Notes: a model not told the origin generated them from the sequence alone. A stretch of DNA of 64,000 bases from Sphingobacteriales bacterium 46-32 (GCA_001898485.1 MKTY01000020.1:1509203-1573202), one strand, 5' to 3'; positions 26,334-35,990 are shown, counted from the stretch's first letter. Numbers and translations: made by a program.

Positions 26334-26711
26334 ATGGCCATGCATCTCACACCAGATAACCGTCTTAAGAAACTGATTGTAATCGGCGACCGCCTCCTTA
26401 TAAAGCCTACCCAACCCAACGAACAGACCGCCAGCGGTCTCTATCTGCCGCCAGGCGTGCAGGAAAAAGAAAAAGTGCAGCAGGGATATGTCATCAAGGC
26501 CGGACCAGGCTATGCCATCCCCATGCCGGTAGAAGATGAACCCTGGAAAACCGAAGAAGAGCGGGTAAAATATGTACCCCTGCAGGCCAAAGAAGGCGAT
26601 CTGGCTATTTTCCTGCTCAGTGGCGCCACAGAAGTGATGTACGAAAATGAAAAATATTTCATCGTACCACAAGGTGCGATTCTGATGCTCGAGCGGGAAG
26701 AAGAACTATAG
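26334..26711 (+). CDS. GroES-like co-chaperone, stand-alone
   Basis: This 125-residue protein has the Cpn10 layout: GDRLLIKPTQPNEQTASGLYLPPGVQEKEKVQQGYV, including the mobile-loop region, then a C-terminal strand set (VMYENEKYFIVPQGAILMLE). An insertion at about 65-82 (MPVEDEPWKTEEERVKYVP) makes it longer than a ~95-residue GroES. No groEL is adjacent, so this is a paralogue rather than the main co-chaperonin. The frame is open from 26268, but a perfect -7 element (TAAATTTG, 26308-26315) lies inside that extension, so 26334 is preferred. Confidence 0.85.
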   Translation: MAMHLTPDNRLKKLIVIGDRLLIKPTQPNEQTASGLYLPPGVQEKEKVQQGYVIKAGPGYAIPMPVEDEPWKTEEERVKYVPLQAKEGDLAIFLLSGATEVMYENEKYFIVPQGAILMLEREEEL

Positions 26712-26728
26712 TAATATATTGATACGCT

Positions 26729-26859
26729 AATGTGCTGGGGTGCTAATGGTTATAAGAATGCAGATTTGATCATTTCTGTTGTTTTAGCTGTTATGGGGTT
26801 AGAATCATTTCAGTTAAAAGATCATTAGCAAATTAGCACATCAGCACATTAGCATATTT
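26729..26859. repeat. Facing inverted pair of degenerate 8-bp arrays, locus C
   Basis: The left arm (about 26729-26749) reads CGCTAATGTGCTGGGGTGCT. The right arm (about 26823-26859) carries ATTAGCAA, ATTAGCAC, ATCAGCAC and ATTAGCAT in the opposite orientation. The spacer of about 73 bp is AT-rich and unrelated in sequence to the spacers at the other loci. Confidence 0.72.
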
Positions 26860-26887
26860 CACATTATCTTTCCATAAACATCCTCTC

Positions 26888-28450
26888 ATGGCAGATAAAG
26901 AAAAATTCGTTGGGCTGGTACAGGCTGGCTATGCTTTCAAAGGTGAACACTTTCGCATTGGCAGCGCCCTGCTCGATGGAGAAGTAGTGCCCGGTACAGA
27001 GATTAATATACCCTTTAAAACCATGAACCGTCATGGTCTTATCGCGGGGGCTACCGGTACAGGTAAAACCAAGACCCTGCAGGTACTGGCAGAAGCATTA
27101 AGTGATGCCAGCGTACCCGTTTTACTGATGGATATAAAAGGAGACCTAAGCGGTATTGCCGCGGCCGGTACAGCCAATGATAAGATCAAAGACCGCTATC
27201 AAAAGCTGGGGCTTGAATATAAACCGGCAGCTTATCCAGTAGAACTGCTTACCCTCAGCCAGCAAAAGGGTGCACGGCTTCGGGCAACAGTGAGTGAGTT
27301 TGGCCCGGTGCTGCTCTCCAAAATCCTGGGGTTAAATGATACGCAGGGAGGTTTTGTGGCTATGATCTTCAAATATTGCGACGACAACAAGCTGCCCCTG
27401 CTCGATTTGAAGGACTTTATTAAAGTACTGCAATTTGTAAGCGATGAAGGCAAGGCAGAACTCGAAAAGACATATGGCAAAATATCTACCACTTCTACAG
27501 GTACCATATTGCGCAAGGTAATAGAACTGCAACAGCAGGGAGCTGATCAGTTTTTTGGAGAAAAAAGCTTTGAAGTAGACGACCTCATGCGTATAAGCCC
27601 CGATGGACGTGGCATGGTATCGATCGTAAGAGTTACCGACTTACAGGACCGCCCAAAACTGTTTTCCACATTTATGCTGCAATTGCTGGCAGAACTTTAT
27701 GCCAGCTGTCCCGAAGAAGGCGATATGGACAAACCAAAACTGGTGATGTTTATCGATGAGGCGCACCTCATCTTTCAGGAGGCCAATGATGCATTGCTGC
27801 AGCAGATTGAAACGATTATTAAACTGATACGCTCAAAAGGAATTGGTATTTTCTTTTGTACACAAAACCCGATGGATGTGCCGGCATCGGTACTGGCACA
27901 GCTGGGGCTGAAAATGCAGCATGCCCTGCGCGCCTTTACCGCTGCTGACCGTAAAGTCATTAAACAAACAGCGGAGAATTATCCCGAAACCACTTTTTAT
28001 AAAACAGAAGACCTGATCACCCAACTGGGCATTGGCGAGGCACTGGTTACAGCGCTTAACGAGAAAGGCATACCCACGCCACTGGTACATTGTATGCTCT
28101 GCTCGCCCCGCAGCCGCATGGATATACTCAGCGACGCAGAGATCGACCAGCTGGTTTCCGGTTCGCGCATAGCTGCGAAATACAACGAAGTTATAGACAG
28201 CCAGAGCGCCTATGAGATACTGACAGAAAAACTGCAGGAAGCTGCGGAAAAAGCAGCCGCACAAAAGCAGGAAGAAGCTCAGCGAAAAGAAGAGAAAAAA
28301 AACACACGCAGCACCGAAAAACAGGAAAAAGGCATCTTTGATGATCCTATCGTAAAGAGTATGACGCGTACCGCAGGCAATACCATCGTTCGCTCCCTGC
28401 TCGGTGCACTTGGCTTGGGTGGCCGCAGCCGTAAGCGCTCTCTGTTTTGA
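26888..28450 (+). CDS. HerA-like ATPase (DUF853/YjgR type)
   Basis: This 520-residue P-loop ATPase of the HerA/FtsK superfamily has Walker A G54-ATGTGKT61 and Walker B/DEAH-like MFID290-EAH. The sequence also has the SKGIGIFFCTQNPMDVP segment typical of the DUF853 branch. The C-terminal ~70 residues are a charged coiled-coil linker followed by a basic glycine-rich end. HerA proteins can act as DNA-pumping hexamers with NurA, but no nurA is seen here and the DUF853 branch has no settled role. Confidence 0.88.
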   Translation: MADKEKFVGLVQAGYAFKGEHFRIGSALLDGEVVPGTEINIPFKTMNRHGLIAGATGTGKTKTLQVLAEALSDASVPVLLMDIKGDLSGIAAAGTANDKIKDRYQKLGLEYKPAAYPVELLTLSQQKGARLRATVSEFGPVLLSKILGLNDTQGGFVAMIFKYCDDNKLPLLDLKDFIKVLQFVSDEGKAELEKTYGKISTTSTGTILRKVIELQQQGADQFFGEKSFEVDDLMRISPDGRGMVSIVRVTDLQDRPKLFSTFMLQLLAELYASCPEEGDMDKPKLVMFIDEAHLIFQEANDALLQQIETIIKLIRSKGIGIFFCTQNPMDVPASVLAQLGLKMQHALRAFTAADRKVIKQTAENYPETTFYKTEDLITQLGIGEALVTALNEKGIPTPLVHCMLCSPRSRMDILSDAEIDQLVSGSRIAAKYNEVIDSQSAYEILTEKLQEAAEKAAAQKQEEAQRKEEKKNTRSTEKQEKGIFDDPIVKSMTRTAGNTIVRSLLGALGLGGRSRKRSLF

Positions 28451-28489
28451 TTATTTTATGGAATAATCTGCCTGCTACATCAATAGGGA

Positions 28490-29341
28490 ATGCGCCCTGC
28501 CTTATTAATAGTATGTTTTCTGGTAGCAGCCGGCTGTACACAGGCTGATAACGATCGGACTATAAAAGGTACGACTGCTATTCGTATAACAGCAGCCCCA
28601 GTTCACCCGCGTCCCGACAGTATCCGGCTCATACATGTATTCGTTGCTCTTTGCGACAATAAGTATCAGGGCATCGTACCGGTGCCTGCAGGTATCGGCA
28701 ATGGCCAGCAACCCCGCAGCAATCTTTATTGGGGTGCAGGTTATGGAGTACAGACTTATTTTACACGCAGCAAAGACTGGGAGGTGGTGGCAAAAGGAAC
28801 TTACAGCGTTGCCATTCGCGAAGACAGTGTGGTACTGGATCGGCTGCTGCTCCGGCATCGCAGGCAGGGTGTGTACCTGCTGGCAGAAGCGTTTGACGGG
28901 AGAAATATGAAAGAGACCATCACAGAGTTTTTGCAGGCAGCCGCCGGTAAGCTACCACGTATGGTTAATCTTCAGGGGCGTGATAGCCTGTATTTTGGCG
29001 GAGAAGCTGACCTGCTGGCCTTTGTAGGACACGATGGGTTGATGGATTTTTCATTGCAACAGCGGTTCAAAGGAGACACCTTAAAAAGACGGGAGACCAT
29101 TATACTGGCCTGTTACAGTAAAAGATTCTTTGGTCCACATTTGCAGTCAACAGGCGCACAACCATTATTGTGGACAAGTGGCCTGATGGCTCCGGAGGCA
29201 TACACACTGCATGATGCTATTAATGCCTGGGTGGCAGGAAAAACCGCACCACAGATACAACAAGCTGCTGCTAAAGCCTATTCTACTTATCAGCGCTGCA
29301 GTATGCAGGCCGCTACGCGTTTACTTCCCACCGGCTGGTGA
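28490..29341 (+). CDS. Predicted lipoprotein of unknown function
   Basis: This 283-residue protein has a short signal peptide and lipobox (FLVAAGC16), so it is probably an outer-membrane or periplasmic lipoprotein. Conserved-looking segments are LIHVFVALCDNKYQGIVPVPAGIGNGQ, NLYWGAGYGVQTYF, and TIILACYSKRFFGPHL near the C-terminus. I do not recognise a domain with a known function. It follows the HerA-like gene by 39 bases and overlaps the convergent recQ by 21 bases. Confidence 0.78.
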   Translation: MRPALLIVCFLVAAGCTQADNDRTIKGTTAIRITAAPVHPRPDSIRLIHVFVALCDNKYQGIVPVPAGIGNGQQPRSNLYWGAGYGVQTYFTRSKDWEVVAKGTYSVAIREDSVVLDRLLLRHRRQGVYLLAEAFDGRNMKETITEFLQAAAGKLPRMVNLQGRDSLYFGGEADLLAFVGHDGLMDFSLQQRFKGDTLKRRETIILACYSKRFFGPHLQSTGAQPLLWTSGLMAPEAYTLHDAINAWVAGKTAPQIQQAAAKAYSTYQRCSMQAATRLLPTGW

Positions 29342-31291
29342 CGATCTGCCTAGCAATAGCCGTCCCTGGTCATCCTGCTGTAAAATGTCTTCATCGAGCA
29401 GAAATTCGGTTATTTTCCAGGCTTTATCACGTTGTAACCCGGTATAAGAATCGAGCAGCTGCTTGACCGGCAATGGCTGCAGGCTGCTCAGTCGTTGCAG
29501 GATTTTTTCTTTTAACTGATCAAATTCTTCGGCGTTGAAACCCTGTTTTTTCTGCTGCAAACAGTTATCGCATATGCCGCAGGGTCTTGTGCTGTTATCG
29601 CCAAAATAACCTGCGGTAATCTGGCTGCGACAGGTACTGCGGTTTTCTACATAGCCAATCATTTGCAGTACCCGTTGGCGTAAACGTTCTTTCCTGTCTT
29701 CGTAGTTCTTTTTGTTGATAGAAAATTCGCGGATGGAAACACGGTTGCGCAAAACGTACAGCTGCGGTTTTTCTTTACGTGGGGTATAGATAAGAATATG
29801 CCGGTGATGCAGTTCGGTCAGTAACTGCACCACTTTGGGTTCTTCCATGCGCAATAACCGGGCTATTAATGGTTCTGATATAAAGCAGCTGAAATCAAAA
29901 ATGCCTTCATAGGTACGCAGCAGTATTTTGATCAGGGGGTCCAGGTGCGGATAATCCATTTCAAACTGGTACAAATGCTGCTTAGTGCAATTAAATTGTA
30001 CCGTGGCAGGCATAAATACCTGTTCGTTGAAGGTAAACCAGCCTTCCTGCTCCAGTGCTTTGAGTGCATGAAGGGCTGTAGATGGCTCCAGTGAAAAATG
30101 CCTGGCAAATGCGCCCATGTCGAAATCGTGGCTTTCACCTGCGCCACCACTCACGGGCAGCTGCAGGTGATTGCAGAGTGCTTCGTATACGCGGCGTATA
30201 GTGTCAATATCCGGAAACCGCAGATCTGGAAGTTTTTCCAGATCGCGCAGGGCTGCCTGGTCATACAGCAATACAGCATAGGCGCGCTTTCTGTCGCGCC
30301 CCGCGCGTCCTGCTTCCTGGTAATAATTTTCGAGACAGTCAGGCACATCTGCATGCACTACGGTACGTACATCAGGTTTGTCGATACCCATGCCAAAGGC
30401 ATTGGTGCAAACGATAACACGGATTTCATTTTTTATCCAGGCCTCCTGTTTACGGTTACGTTCATCCTGTGGCAGGCCTGCGTGATAATAATCAGCTGCT
30501 ACCTGGTGCATACAAAGCAGGTCACTGATCTCTTTCGTACGACGCCTGCTTTTACAGTATACGATGCCGGTACCCGGCACTTTTTGAAAGATGTCGAGTA
30601 TCTTATTGATCTTTGAATCAACCTCGAATACGCTGTACGAAAGATTGGGCCGCTCAAACGACTGCCGGAAAATGGCCCAGGTTTTATTCACATCTGCCGA
30701 TGGGTCGGTGTCGAGTCTGCGGCAGATATCTGTCTGTACTTCCGGGGTAGCCGATGCGGTTAGTGCCAGTACAGGCACACCGGGCAGCTCCTCGCGCAGT
30801 CGCGCAATACGCAGATAGGGCGGTCTGAAATCGTAGCCCCATTGCGAAATACAATGCGCTTCATCTACCGCAATGAGGCTGATATCAAGAGCCGGCAGGT
30901 ATTCCCTGAACAAAGCCGTCTCAAGCCGCTCCGGCGACACATATAAAAATTTACAGTTGCTTTCGGAAACAACAGTAAGGGTGTTGATGACCTCCTTCCG
31001 GCTCATACCCGAGAAAATGGCAAAAGCAGTGATATTGCGCTTGCGCAGGCCTTCTACCTGATCTTTCATCAGTGCAATAAGCGGAGAGATAACCAGGCAG
31101 GTACCTTCCTGACAAAGCGCAGGTACCTGGTAGCAAAGTGATTTGCCGCCACCGGTAGGCATAAGTGCCAGTGTGTCTTTTCCGTTCATCACAGACAGCA
31201 CCACATCTTCCTGCATGGGCCGGAAGGCGTCATAACCCCAGTATTGCCGTAAGACAGCATGAGCCTGATCAGAAGCGTGCAATGGATCCAT
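29321..31291 (-). CDS. recQ: ATP-dependent DNA helicase RecQ
   Basis: This 656-residue superfamily 2 helicase unwinds DNA 3' to 5' in recombination and fork repair. Helicase motifs include Walker A T46-GGGKS, DEAHCISQWG, and AFGMGIDKPDVR. The RQC zinc-binding cysteines occur in NRSTCRS and CGICDNC. The C-terminal region is shorter than in E. coli RecQ and an HRDC domain is not evident, so this resembles the shorter second RecQ paralogue found in many Bacteroidota. Its 3' end overlaps the convergent lipoprotein gene by 21 bases. Confidence 0.95.
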   Translation of the reverse strand: MDPLHASDQAHAVLRQYWGYDAFRPMQEDVVLSVMNGKDTLALMPTGGGKSLCYQVPALCQEGTCLVISPLIALMKDQVEGLRKRNITAFAIFSGMSRKEVINTLTVVSESNCKFLYVSPERLETALFREYLPALDISLIAVDEAHCISQWGYDFRPPYLRIARLREELPGVPVLALTASATPEVQTDICRRLDTDPSADVNKTWAIFRQSFERPNLSYSVFEVDSKINKILDIFQKVPGTGIVYCKSRRRTKEISDLLCMHQVAADYYHAGLPQDERNRKQEAWIKNEIRVIVCTNAFGMGIDKPDVRTVVHADVPDCLENYYQEAGRAGRDRKRAYAVLLYDQAALRDLEKLPDLRFPDIDTIRRVYEALCNHLQLPVSGGAGESHDFDMGAFARHFSLEPSTALHALKALEQEGWFTFNEQVFMPATVQFNCTKQHLYQFEMDYPHLDPLIKILLRTYEGIFDFSCFISEPLIARLLRMEEPKVVQLLTELHHRHILIYTPRKEKPQLYVLRNRVSIREFSINKKNYEDRKERLRQRVLQMIGYVENRSTCRSQITAGYFGDNSTRPCGICDNCLQQKKQGFNAEEFDQLKEKILQRLSSLQPLPVKQLLDSYTGLQRDKAWKITEFLLDEDILQQDDQGRLLLGRSSPAGGK

Positions 31292-31349
31292 TTATTTACG
31301 GGTGCCTCAGTTTAATATAGGTCAAATGATACAGGTGCAAGCTATTTAT

Positions 31350-31369
31350 TCCGGATTGTTTAACCCGGA
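31350..31369 (-). terminator. Weak inverted repeat downstream of the P-type ATPase gene
   Basis: TCCGGATT (31350-31357) and AACCCGGA (31362-31369) pair over 8 bp with one GU wobble. On the minus strand only ATAAATAG follows, so the T-tract is poor. It is the only terminator-like structure between the copA-like gene and recQ. Confidence 0.35.
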
Positions 31370-31406
31370 GAATATTTGCCACATTTTTTTTAAGCGGTGG
31401 GCCTGC

Positions 31407-33533
31407 TTATCTGTCTACTTTTTTTACATAGAGCCGGCCTGAATTAATAGCAAGTACCACATCGCTAAGGCCCATGACCAGTGCGGCAAAGCCAGGTTTG
31501 AGCAGGCCAAGTGCCGCAATGGGGATAGCTACAATATTATAGGCAAAGGCCCAGAAAAGATTCTGACGAATGGTGATAAAAGTATGTTTACCCAGGCCCA
31601 GCGCAAGCGGCAAATGCTTCAACCCATTATTCATCAAAACTACCTGCGCTGTTTGCATGGCCAGTTGAGAGGCATCGCTCAGCGAAATGCCAATAGTGGC
31701 CCGTGCCAGTGCCGGTGCATCGTTGATACCATCACCCACCATTACGGTTGGTTGTGCCGCACTTAAACGCGCGATGACTTCCAGTTTCTGTTCCGGTGTT
31801 TGCTGTGCCAGTACTTCTGCTATACCCAACTCGTCGGCGAGGGCTTTTACTTTATGCTGACGGTCGCCGCTGAGCAGGATGGTTTTAATATTTTTGGAGT
31901 GCAGGTAATGAATCACTGCCCGCGCTTCGGGGCGTATTTCATCCTTCACGTCAATCCACCCGATCAGCTCGTTGTTTCGTACAATGTAAACATTGTGGGT
32001 TTCGTCTGTAGTATAGGCTTTAGCTGTTTCATAAGAGCCGGCCCAGTAAAGGTTGCCTTCTTTGTCCTCGCCCTTCATCCCTTTGCCTTTTATCTCTTCT
32101 ATAGATTTCCAGCGTATATCATCGTTTACTTTCCAGTTGCGCACGATACTGCGGGCAATAGGGTGACTGGAATATTTTTCGAGTGAGTAGGCGATGCGTT
32201 GAAATGCAGCTTCCGTTAAATCAGATGACATCACTTTCCATTGTGCCACTTCAAACTGGCCTGTAGTGATGGTGCCGGTTTTATCAAAAACAACCTGGCT
32301 TATATTTTTGAAAAGTTCGAGACTGGTTGCGTTGCGGAATAAAATACCTGACCGGGCCGCACGACCAAGACCTACTGCAATGGCTGCAGGGGTGGCAATT
32401 CCCATAGCACAGGGGCAGGCAATAACCAGTACTGCGATGCTGCGCATGAGCGATGGGGTGAATTCTTTGAGCACTATCCAGTTTATAGCCAGCGTAACAG
32501 CTGCTATTCCCAGCACTACCGGTACAAAAATGGCGCTGATCTTATCGGCCAGTTGCTGTACAGGAGGTTTTTCTCCCTGGGCCTGTTTTACCAGATTTAC
32601 GATACCCGCCAGCACCGTATCTTTTCCGGCTGCTGTCACATACGCTTTTACCGTGCCATTGACCAGTACGCTGCCTCCGATAAGCAGATCCTTTCCTTTT
32701 TTATGCAATGGTTCACTTTCTCCGGTCAGGATGGATTCATTTACTTCTGCTTCGCCCCACAATATTTTACAGTCAGCCGGTACCTGCTCACCGGTGCGTA
32801 TAAGGATAAGATCACCCGGGCGCAACTGTTCGCTTTCTACAGCAAATACCTGCTCCTGGTGCTGATCGTCATAGGCAATCATATTGGCCATTACCTTTTG
32901 TGTACTCACCAGCTTTTTTAATGCACGTTGTGTGCTGGCTACTGAAGCTTCTTCGAGGTAGTTGCCCAGGAATACCAGGGTAAGGATAGTGGCCGTGGTT
33001 TCGTAAAACATATAATCTGCAGCCTGGTTGGTAAGTGTTCCGTACAGGCTATAGACAAAGGATGCCGTAGCGCCGATAGCGATCAGCACATTCATATTGG
33101 GGAGGCCATTACGCAGGCTCTTCCAGGCGCTGCGTCCAAAAAACTGCATGCCTGCTATATAGACCGGCAGGGTAAGTGCCAGCTGCAGCCAGGGATTCAT
33201 AAGCCAGTGGATATGCAGGCCTGGAATCATATGCAGCATGAGTATGGCTGTAAAGGGAAGACAAAACCAGAAACGCTGCAGATGGGTAGATAGCCAGGGT
33301 TTGGATACTTTATCGGGTTTGGCAATGGCAGTGCCGGTAACTGTATAACCCAGGTCCTGAATACCCTTTACGAGGCTGTCTGTTTTCAGCCCCGTATGCT
33401 GATCAAAGCTCACATCGCCGGTAGCAAAGTTGACCCGTACATCGGTCCGGCCTTCTTTTTCGAGGTAGCGGCGAATGGTAAGTGCGCAATTATTGCAGTC
33501 CATGCCATCTACCTTCCATTGAATCTTTTCCAT
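31407..33533 (-). CDS. copA: Heavy-metal P-type ATPase (CopA-like Cu+ exporter)
   Basis: This 708-residue P1B-type ATPase has one N-terminal metal-binding domain (GMDC13-NNC16), several transmembrane helices, the metal-site motif C373-PC375, the phosphorylated aspartate D417 in DKTGT, and the MVGDGINDAPAL hinge. CPC with one HMA domain fits Cu(I) or Ag(I) export. The later membrane-site motif reads NIVAIPIAALG, as in copper pumps. A cognate copper regulator or chaperone is not adjacent. It is transcribed divergently from tsaE. Confidence 0.92.
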   Translation of the reverse strand: MEKIQWKVDGMDCNNCALTIRRYLEKEGRTDVRVNFATGDVSFDQHTGLKTDSLVKGIQDLGYTVTGTAIAKPDKVSKPWLSTHLQRFWFCLPFTAILMLHMIPGLHIHWLMNPWLQLALTLPVYIAGMQFFGRSAWKSLRNGLPNMNVLIAIGATASFVYSLYGTLTNQAADYMFYETTATILTLVFLGNYLEEASVASTQRALKKLVSTQKVMANMIAYDDQHQEQVFAVESEQLRPGDLILIRTGEQVPADCKILWGEAEVNESILTGESEPLHKKGKDLLIGGSVLVNGTVKAYVTAAGKDTVLAGIVNLVKQAQGEKPPVQQLADKISAIFVPVVLGIAAVTLAINWIVLKEFTPSLMRSIAVLVIACPCAMGIATPAAIAVGLGRAARSGILFRNATSLELFKNISQVVFDKTGTITTGQFEVAQWKVMSSDLTEAAFQRIAYSLEKYSSHPIARSIVRNWKVNDDIRWKSIEEIKGKGMKGEDKEGNLYWAGSYETAKAYTTDETHNVYIVRNNELIGWIDVKDEIRPEARAVIHYLHSKNIKTILLSGDRQHKVKALADELGIAEVLAQQTPEQKLEVIARLSAAQPTVMVGDGINDAPALARATIGISLSDASQLAMQTAQVVLMNNGLKHLPLALGLGKHTFITIRQNLFWAFAYNIVAIPIAALGLLKPGFAALVMGLSDVVLAINSGRLYVKKVDR

Positions 33534-33662
33534 AATAGGTGTATCTCATTAATAACAAAGGCAAGGCTCGCTGGTTGCAAAATTACCGGCCTGCAGAGAC
33601 TACTGCCAACCATTTGGGGCAATATATTGGCAACAAGGTTGCTATTCGGTTATTTTTGCAGC

Positions 33663-34088
33663 ATGGAGCGCGAATTTTTGCTGGATGAAATCAATGAAAT
33701 TGCAACATGGTTTTGGAAACAGTGTGCAACAGATAAGGTATTTGCCTTTGCCGGTGAAATGGGGGCAGGCAAGACCACGCTGATCCACGCACTTTGTATG
33801 GCCAAAGGAGTAAAAGATACCGTTGGCAGCCCCACTTTTTCGATTATCAATCAATATGTCTATGAGGAAGGAGGGAAAGAGCAGCCCCTTTTTCATATGG
33901 ATCTTTACCGGCTTAAGGATGAGGATGAAGCCATACAGGCCGGGGTAGAAGACTGCCTGTATAGCGGCCATATCTGCCTGGTAGAATGGCCGGAGCGGGC
34001 GCCGGGCATATTTCCTCCCCATACCGTGCAGGTACAACTGTCGCTTGCAGCGGGGGGGCGAAGAAGGCTCAGAATCGGCCGGAATTAA
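33663..34088 (+). CDS. tsaE: tRNA threonylcarbamoyladenosine biosynthesis ATPase TsaE
   Basis: This 141-residue protein has the family's length and motifs: Walker A G31-EMGAGKT38, SPTFSIINQY, HMDLYRL, and VEWPER. TsaE works with TsaB and TsaD in making t6A37 in ANN-decoding tRNAs. The frame is open from 33396 but upstream residues are unrelated. A perfect -7 element (TATTTTTG, 33651-33658) ends four bases before 33663, so the message is probably leaderless. Alanine dehydrogenase follows after 43 bases, a neighbourhood often seen in Bacteroidota. Confidence 0.95.
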   Translation: MEREFLLDEINEIATWFWKQCATDKVFAFAGEMGAGKTTLIHALCMAKGVKDTVGSPTFSIINQYVYEEGGKEQPLFHMDLYRLKDEDEAIQAGVEDCLYSGHICLVEWPERAPGIFPPHTVQVQLSLAAGGRRRLRIGRN

Positions 34089-34131
34089 GTACTTTTGAGA
34101 GCCGTCCATTTGGTTTCGGTGCATCTAACTC

Positions 34132-35346
34132 ATGAGTCAGCAAAAACCTAAAATCAGCACCTCTTTCAGCTACGAAACATTAGAGGAAACGCTGGATATT
34201 AAACCCAAATCGGAAGGGATGATGATCGGCATTCCGAAAGAGATTGCCTTTCAGGAAAACCGTATAGCACTTACGCCAGATGCGGTGAGTGTGCTGGTGA
34301 GCAATGGCCACCAGGTCATGATTGAGCATAATGCCGGCGATGCCTCACATTACCGTGATAAGGATTACAGCGAAGCCGGAGCCCGCATAGTGTATGACCG
34401 GGCTGAAGTATACAAAGCCCCTATTTTAGTAAAAAGCGCCCCGGTTATAGAGGAAGATCTGGCATTGTTGCAATTTAATCAGGTGATCATTTCACCCATT
34501 CATCTTTCCGTACTGAAAGCCGAGATACTGGAAACGATGATGGAGAAAAAGATCACTGCCATTTCGTTTGAGAATCTGAAAGACGATAGCGACTCCTATC
34601 CCATTGTGCGCAGCATGAGTGAGATTGCTGGTAGTGCTGTCATGCTGATCGCTGCCCAATACCTCAGCTCGGCCAATCATGGCAAAGGTGTATTGCTGGG
34701 CGGTATTTCCGGTATTGCCCCAACCAAAGTAATTATTATCGGCGCAGGTATTGTGGGTGAATATGCAGCCCGGGCAGCTCTGGCGCTCGGTGCTTCCGTT
34801 AAAGTATTTGACAATAGTGTTTACCGGCTTAAACGGTTGCAGAATAATATTGGTCACCGGTTATGGACTTCTGTTATAGAACCGCGTATGCTGGCCAAGC
34901 AGCTTAAGACCTGTGAAGTGGCGGTAGGTGCGCTGGGTTCCCAAACCGGCCGTACTCCCATGGTGGTGACCGAAGAAATGGTCAGCAATATGCGCCCCGG
35001 GTCAGTAGTGATTGATGTGAGCATTGATCGCGGCGGATGTTTCGAAACGTCGGAGATTACTTCGCATGAGCATCCCATATTTATGAAGTATGGAGTGATT
35101 CACTACTGTGTACCCAATATTCCATCCGGGTTTTCGCGCACCGCTTCGCAGGCCATCAGCAATGTATTGATGCCATTACTGCTGGAAGCCGGAGAAGAAG
35201 GTGGCTTTGAAAATCTCGTATGGCACCGCGTGCATCTGCGCAGTGGTATTTACCTGTTTAAAGGAGCGTTAACCAATTTTTATCTCAGCGAACGTTTTGA
35301 TCTCAAATACACAGATCTCAATCTGCTGATAGCAAGTCAGCGTTGA
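34132..35346 (+). CDS. ald: Alanine dehydrogenase
   Basis: This 404-residue NAD-dependent enzyme interconverts L-alanine and pyruvate plus ammonia. The AlaDh/PNT N-terminal domain starts at IGIPKEIAFQENRIALTPDAV, and the NAD domain contains GAGIVGEYAARAALALGA and the conserved VSIDRGGCFETS. An N-terminal extension of about 28 residues (MSQQKPKISTSFSYETLEETL...) precedes the usual start, as in other Bacteroidota members. Some homologues in this branch may act on other amino acids, so the substrate is probable, not proven. Confidence 0.9.
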   Translation: MSQQKPKISTSFSYETLEETLDIKPKSEGMMIGIPKEIAFQENRIALTPDAVSVLVSNGHQVMIEHNAGDASHYRDKDYSEAGARIVYDRAEVYKAPILVKSAPVIEEDLALLQFNQVIISPIHLSVLKAEILETMMEKKITAISFENLKDDSDSYPIVRSMSEIAGSAVMLIAAQYLSSANHGKGVLLGGISGIAPTKVIIIGAGIVGEYAARAALALGASVKVFDNSVYRLKRLQNNIGHRLWTSVIEPRMLAKQLKTCEVAVGALGSQTGRTPMVVTEEMVSNMRPGSVVIDVSIDRGGCFETSEITSHEHPIFMKYGVIHYCVPNIPSGFSRTASQAISNVLMPLLLEAGEEGGFENLVWHRVHLRSGIYLFKGALTNFYLSERFDLKYTDLNLLIASQR

Positions 35347-35410
35347 TAATATAAAGACCCAGGCAGGATATTTAACAAAAAGGTTGTTTCGCTGTTATCA
35401 GGAGATAATG

Positions 35411-35427
35411 CAACTGATTATCAGTTG
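35411..35427. promoter_or_regulatory. 17-nt palindrome downstream of ald
   Basis: CAACTGATTATCAGTTG has 8-bp perfect arms around one central base. It is followed by TTAAATACTTTCTTTTATTT, so it could be a weak terminator for ald or an operator for the small gene at 35522, whose -7 element lies about 80 bases downstream. Confidence 0.4.
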
Positions 35428-35521
35428 TTAAATACTTTCTTTTATTTATCTCAGTACACAGAAGCCCGTACAGCCCATTGACATTCAGAGGGTCTGCCTT
35501 CTTTTTTGTACCTTTGCAGCG

Positions 35522-35872
35522 ATGAAAAAATGCATAACCACATTCATACTGATTGTGATGGCCCTTTGTACAGGCCAGTTGAGTTATGCTGCCCGCACCC
35601 AACGGGAATCATTTGCAGGCACCTCACCCATTCATTTTCGCCACAGTGTATTTTCTGCCGGTAAAGGCACTGCTTCTCCCGTGCCTGATTCTTACAGAAG
35701 CCCGGCCCGGCTTTTATCCGTGTTTCCGGTAACAGCTTCAATTGTGCCGGGCGAAATTGAATTGCCGGTACCATCCGCTTCTTTTTATATGCAGGATATG
35801 ACAGCCCGTGGCACGGGCGCTGTACCTGAAAACAGGTTGCAACACCTGTTTCCGTTTCACTATTTCTGGTAA
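35522..35872 (+). CDS. Small predicted secreted protein
   Basis: This 116-residue protein has an N-terminal signal peptide (MKKCITTFILIVMALCTGQL...YA). The mature part is short, low in charge and ends in LFPFHYFW. No homologous family is recognised. Support for it being real comes from a perfect -7 element (TACCTTTG, 35509-35516) placed five bases before the ATG and from the signal peptide. It lies 118 bases upstream of the antiporter gene and could be co-transcribed. Confidence 0.6.
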   Translation: MKKCITTFILIVMALCTGQLSYAARTQRESFAGTSPIHFRHSVFSAGKGTASPVPDSYRSPARLLSVFPVTASIVPGEIELPVPSASFYMQDMTARGTGAVPENRLQHLFPFHYFW

Positions 35873-35990
35873 TAAGGTTTTTGTTATCTATTGGCCGGAG
35901 TTGATTGGCTGATTCCGGTTACGTGCCTGCTACATTATCCGTAACACACCTGGGCATCCTTTTTCCCGGGACAAAACCGAAGCAAGAAGT

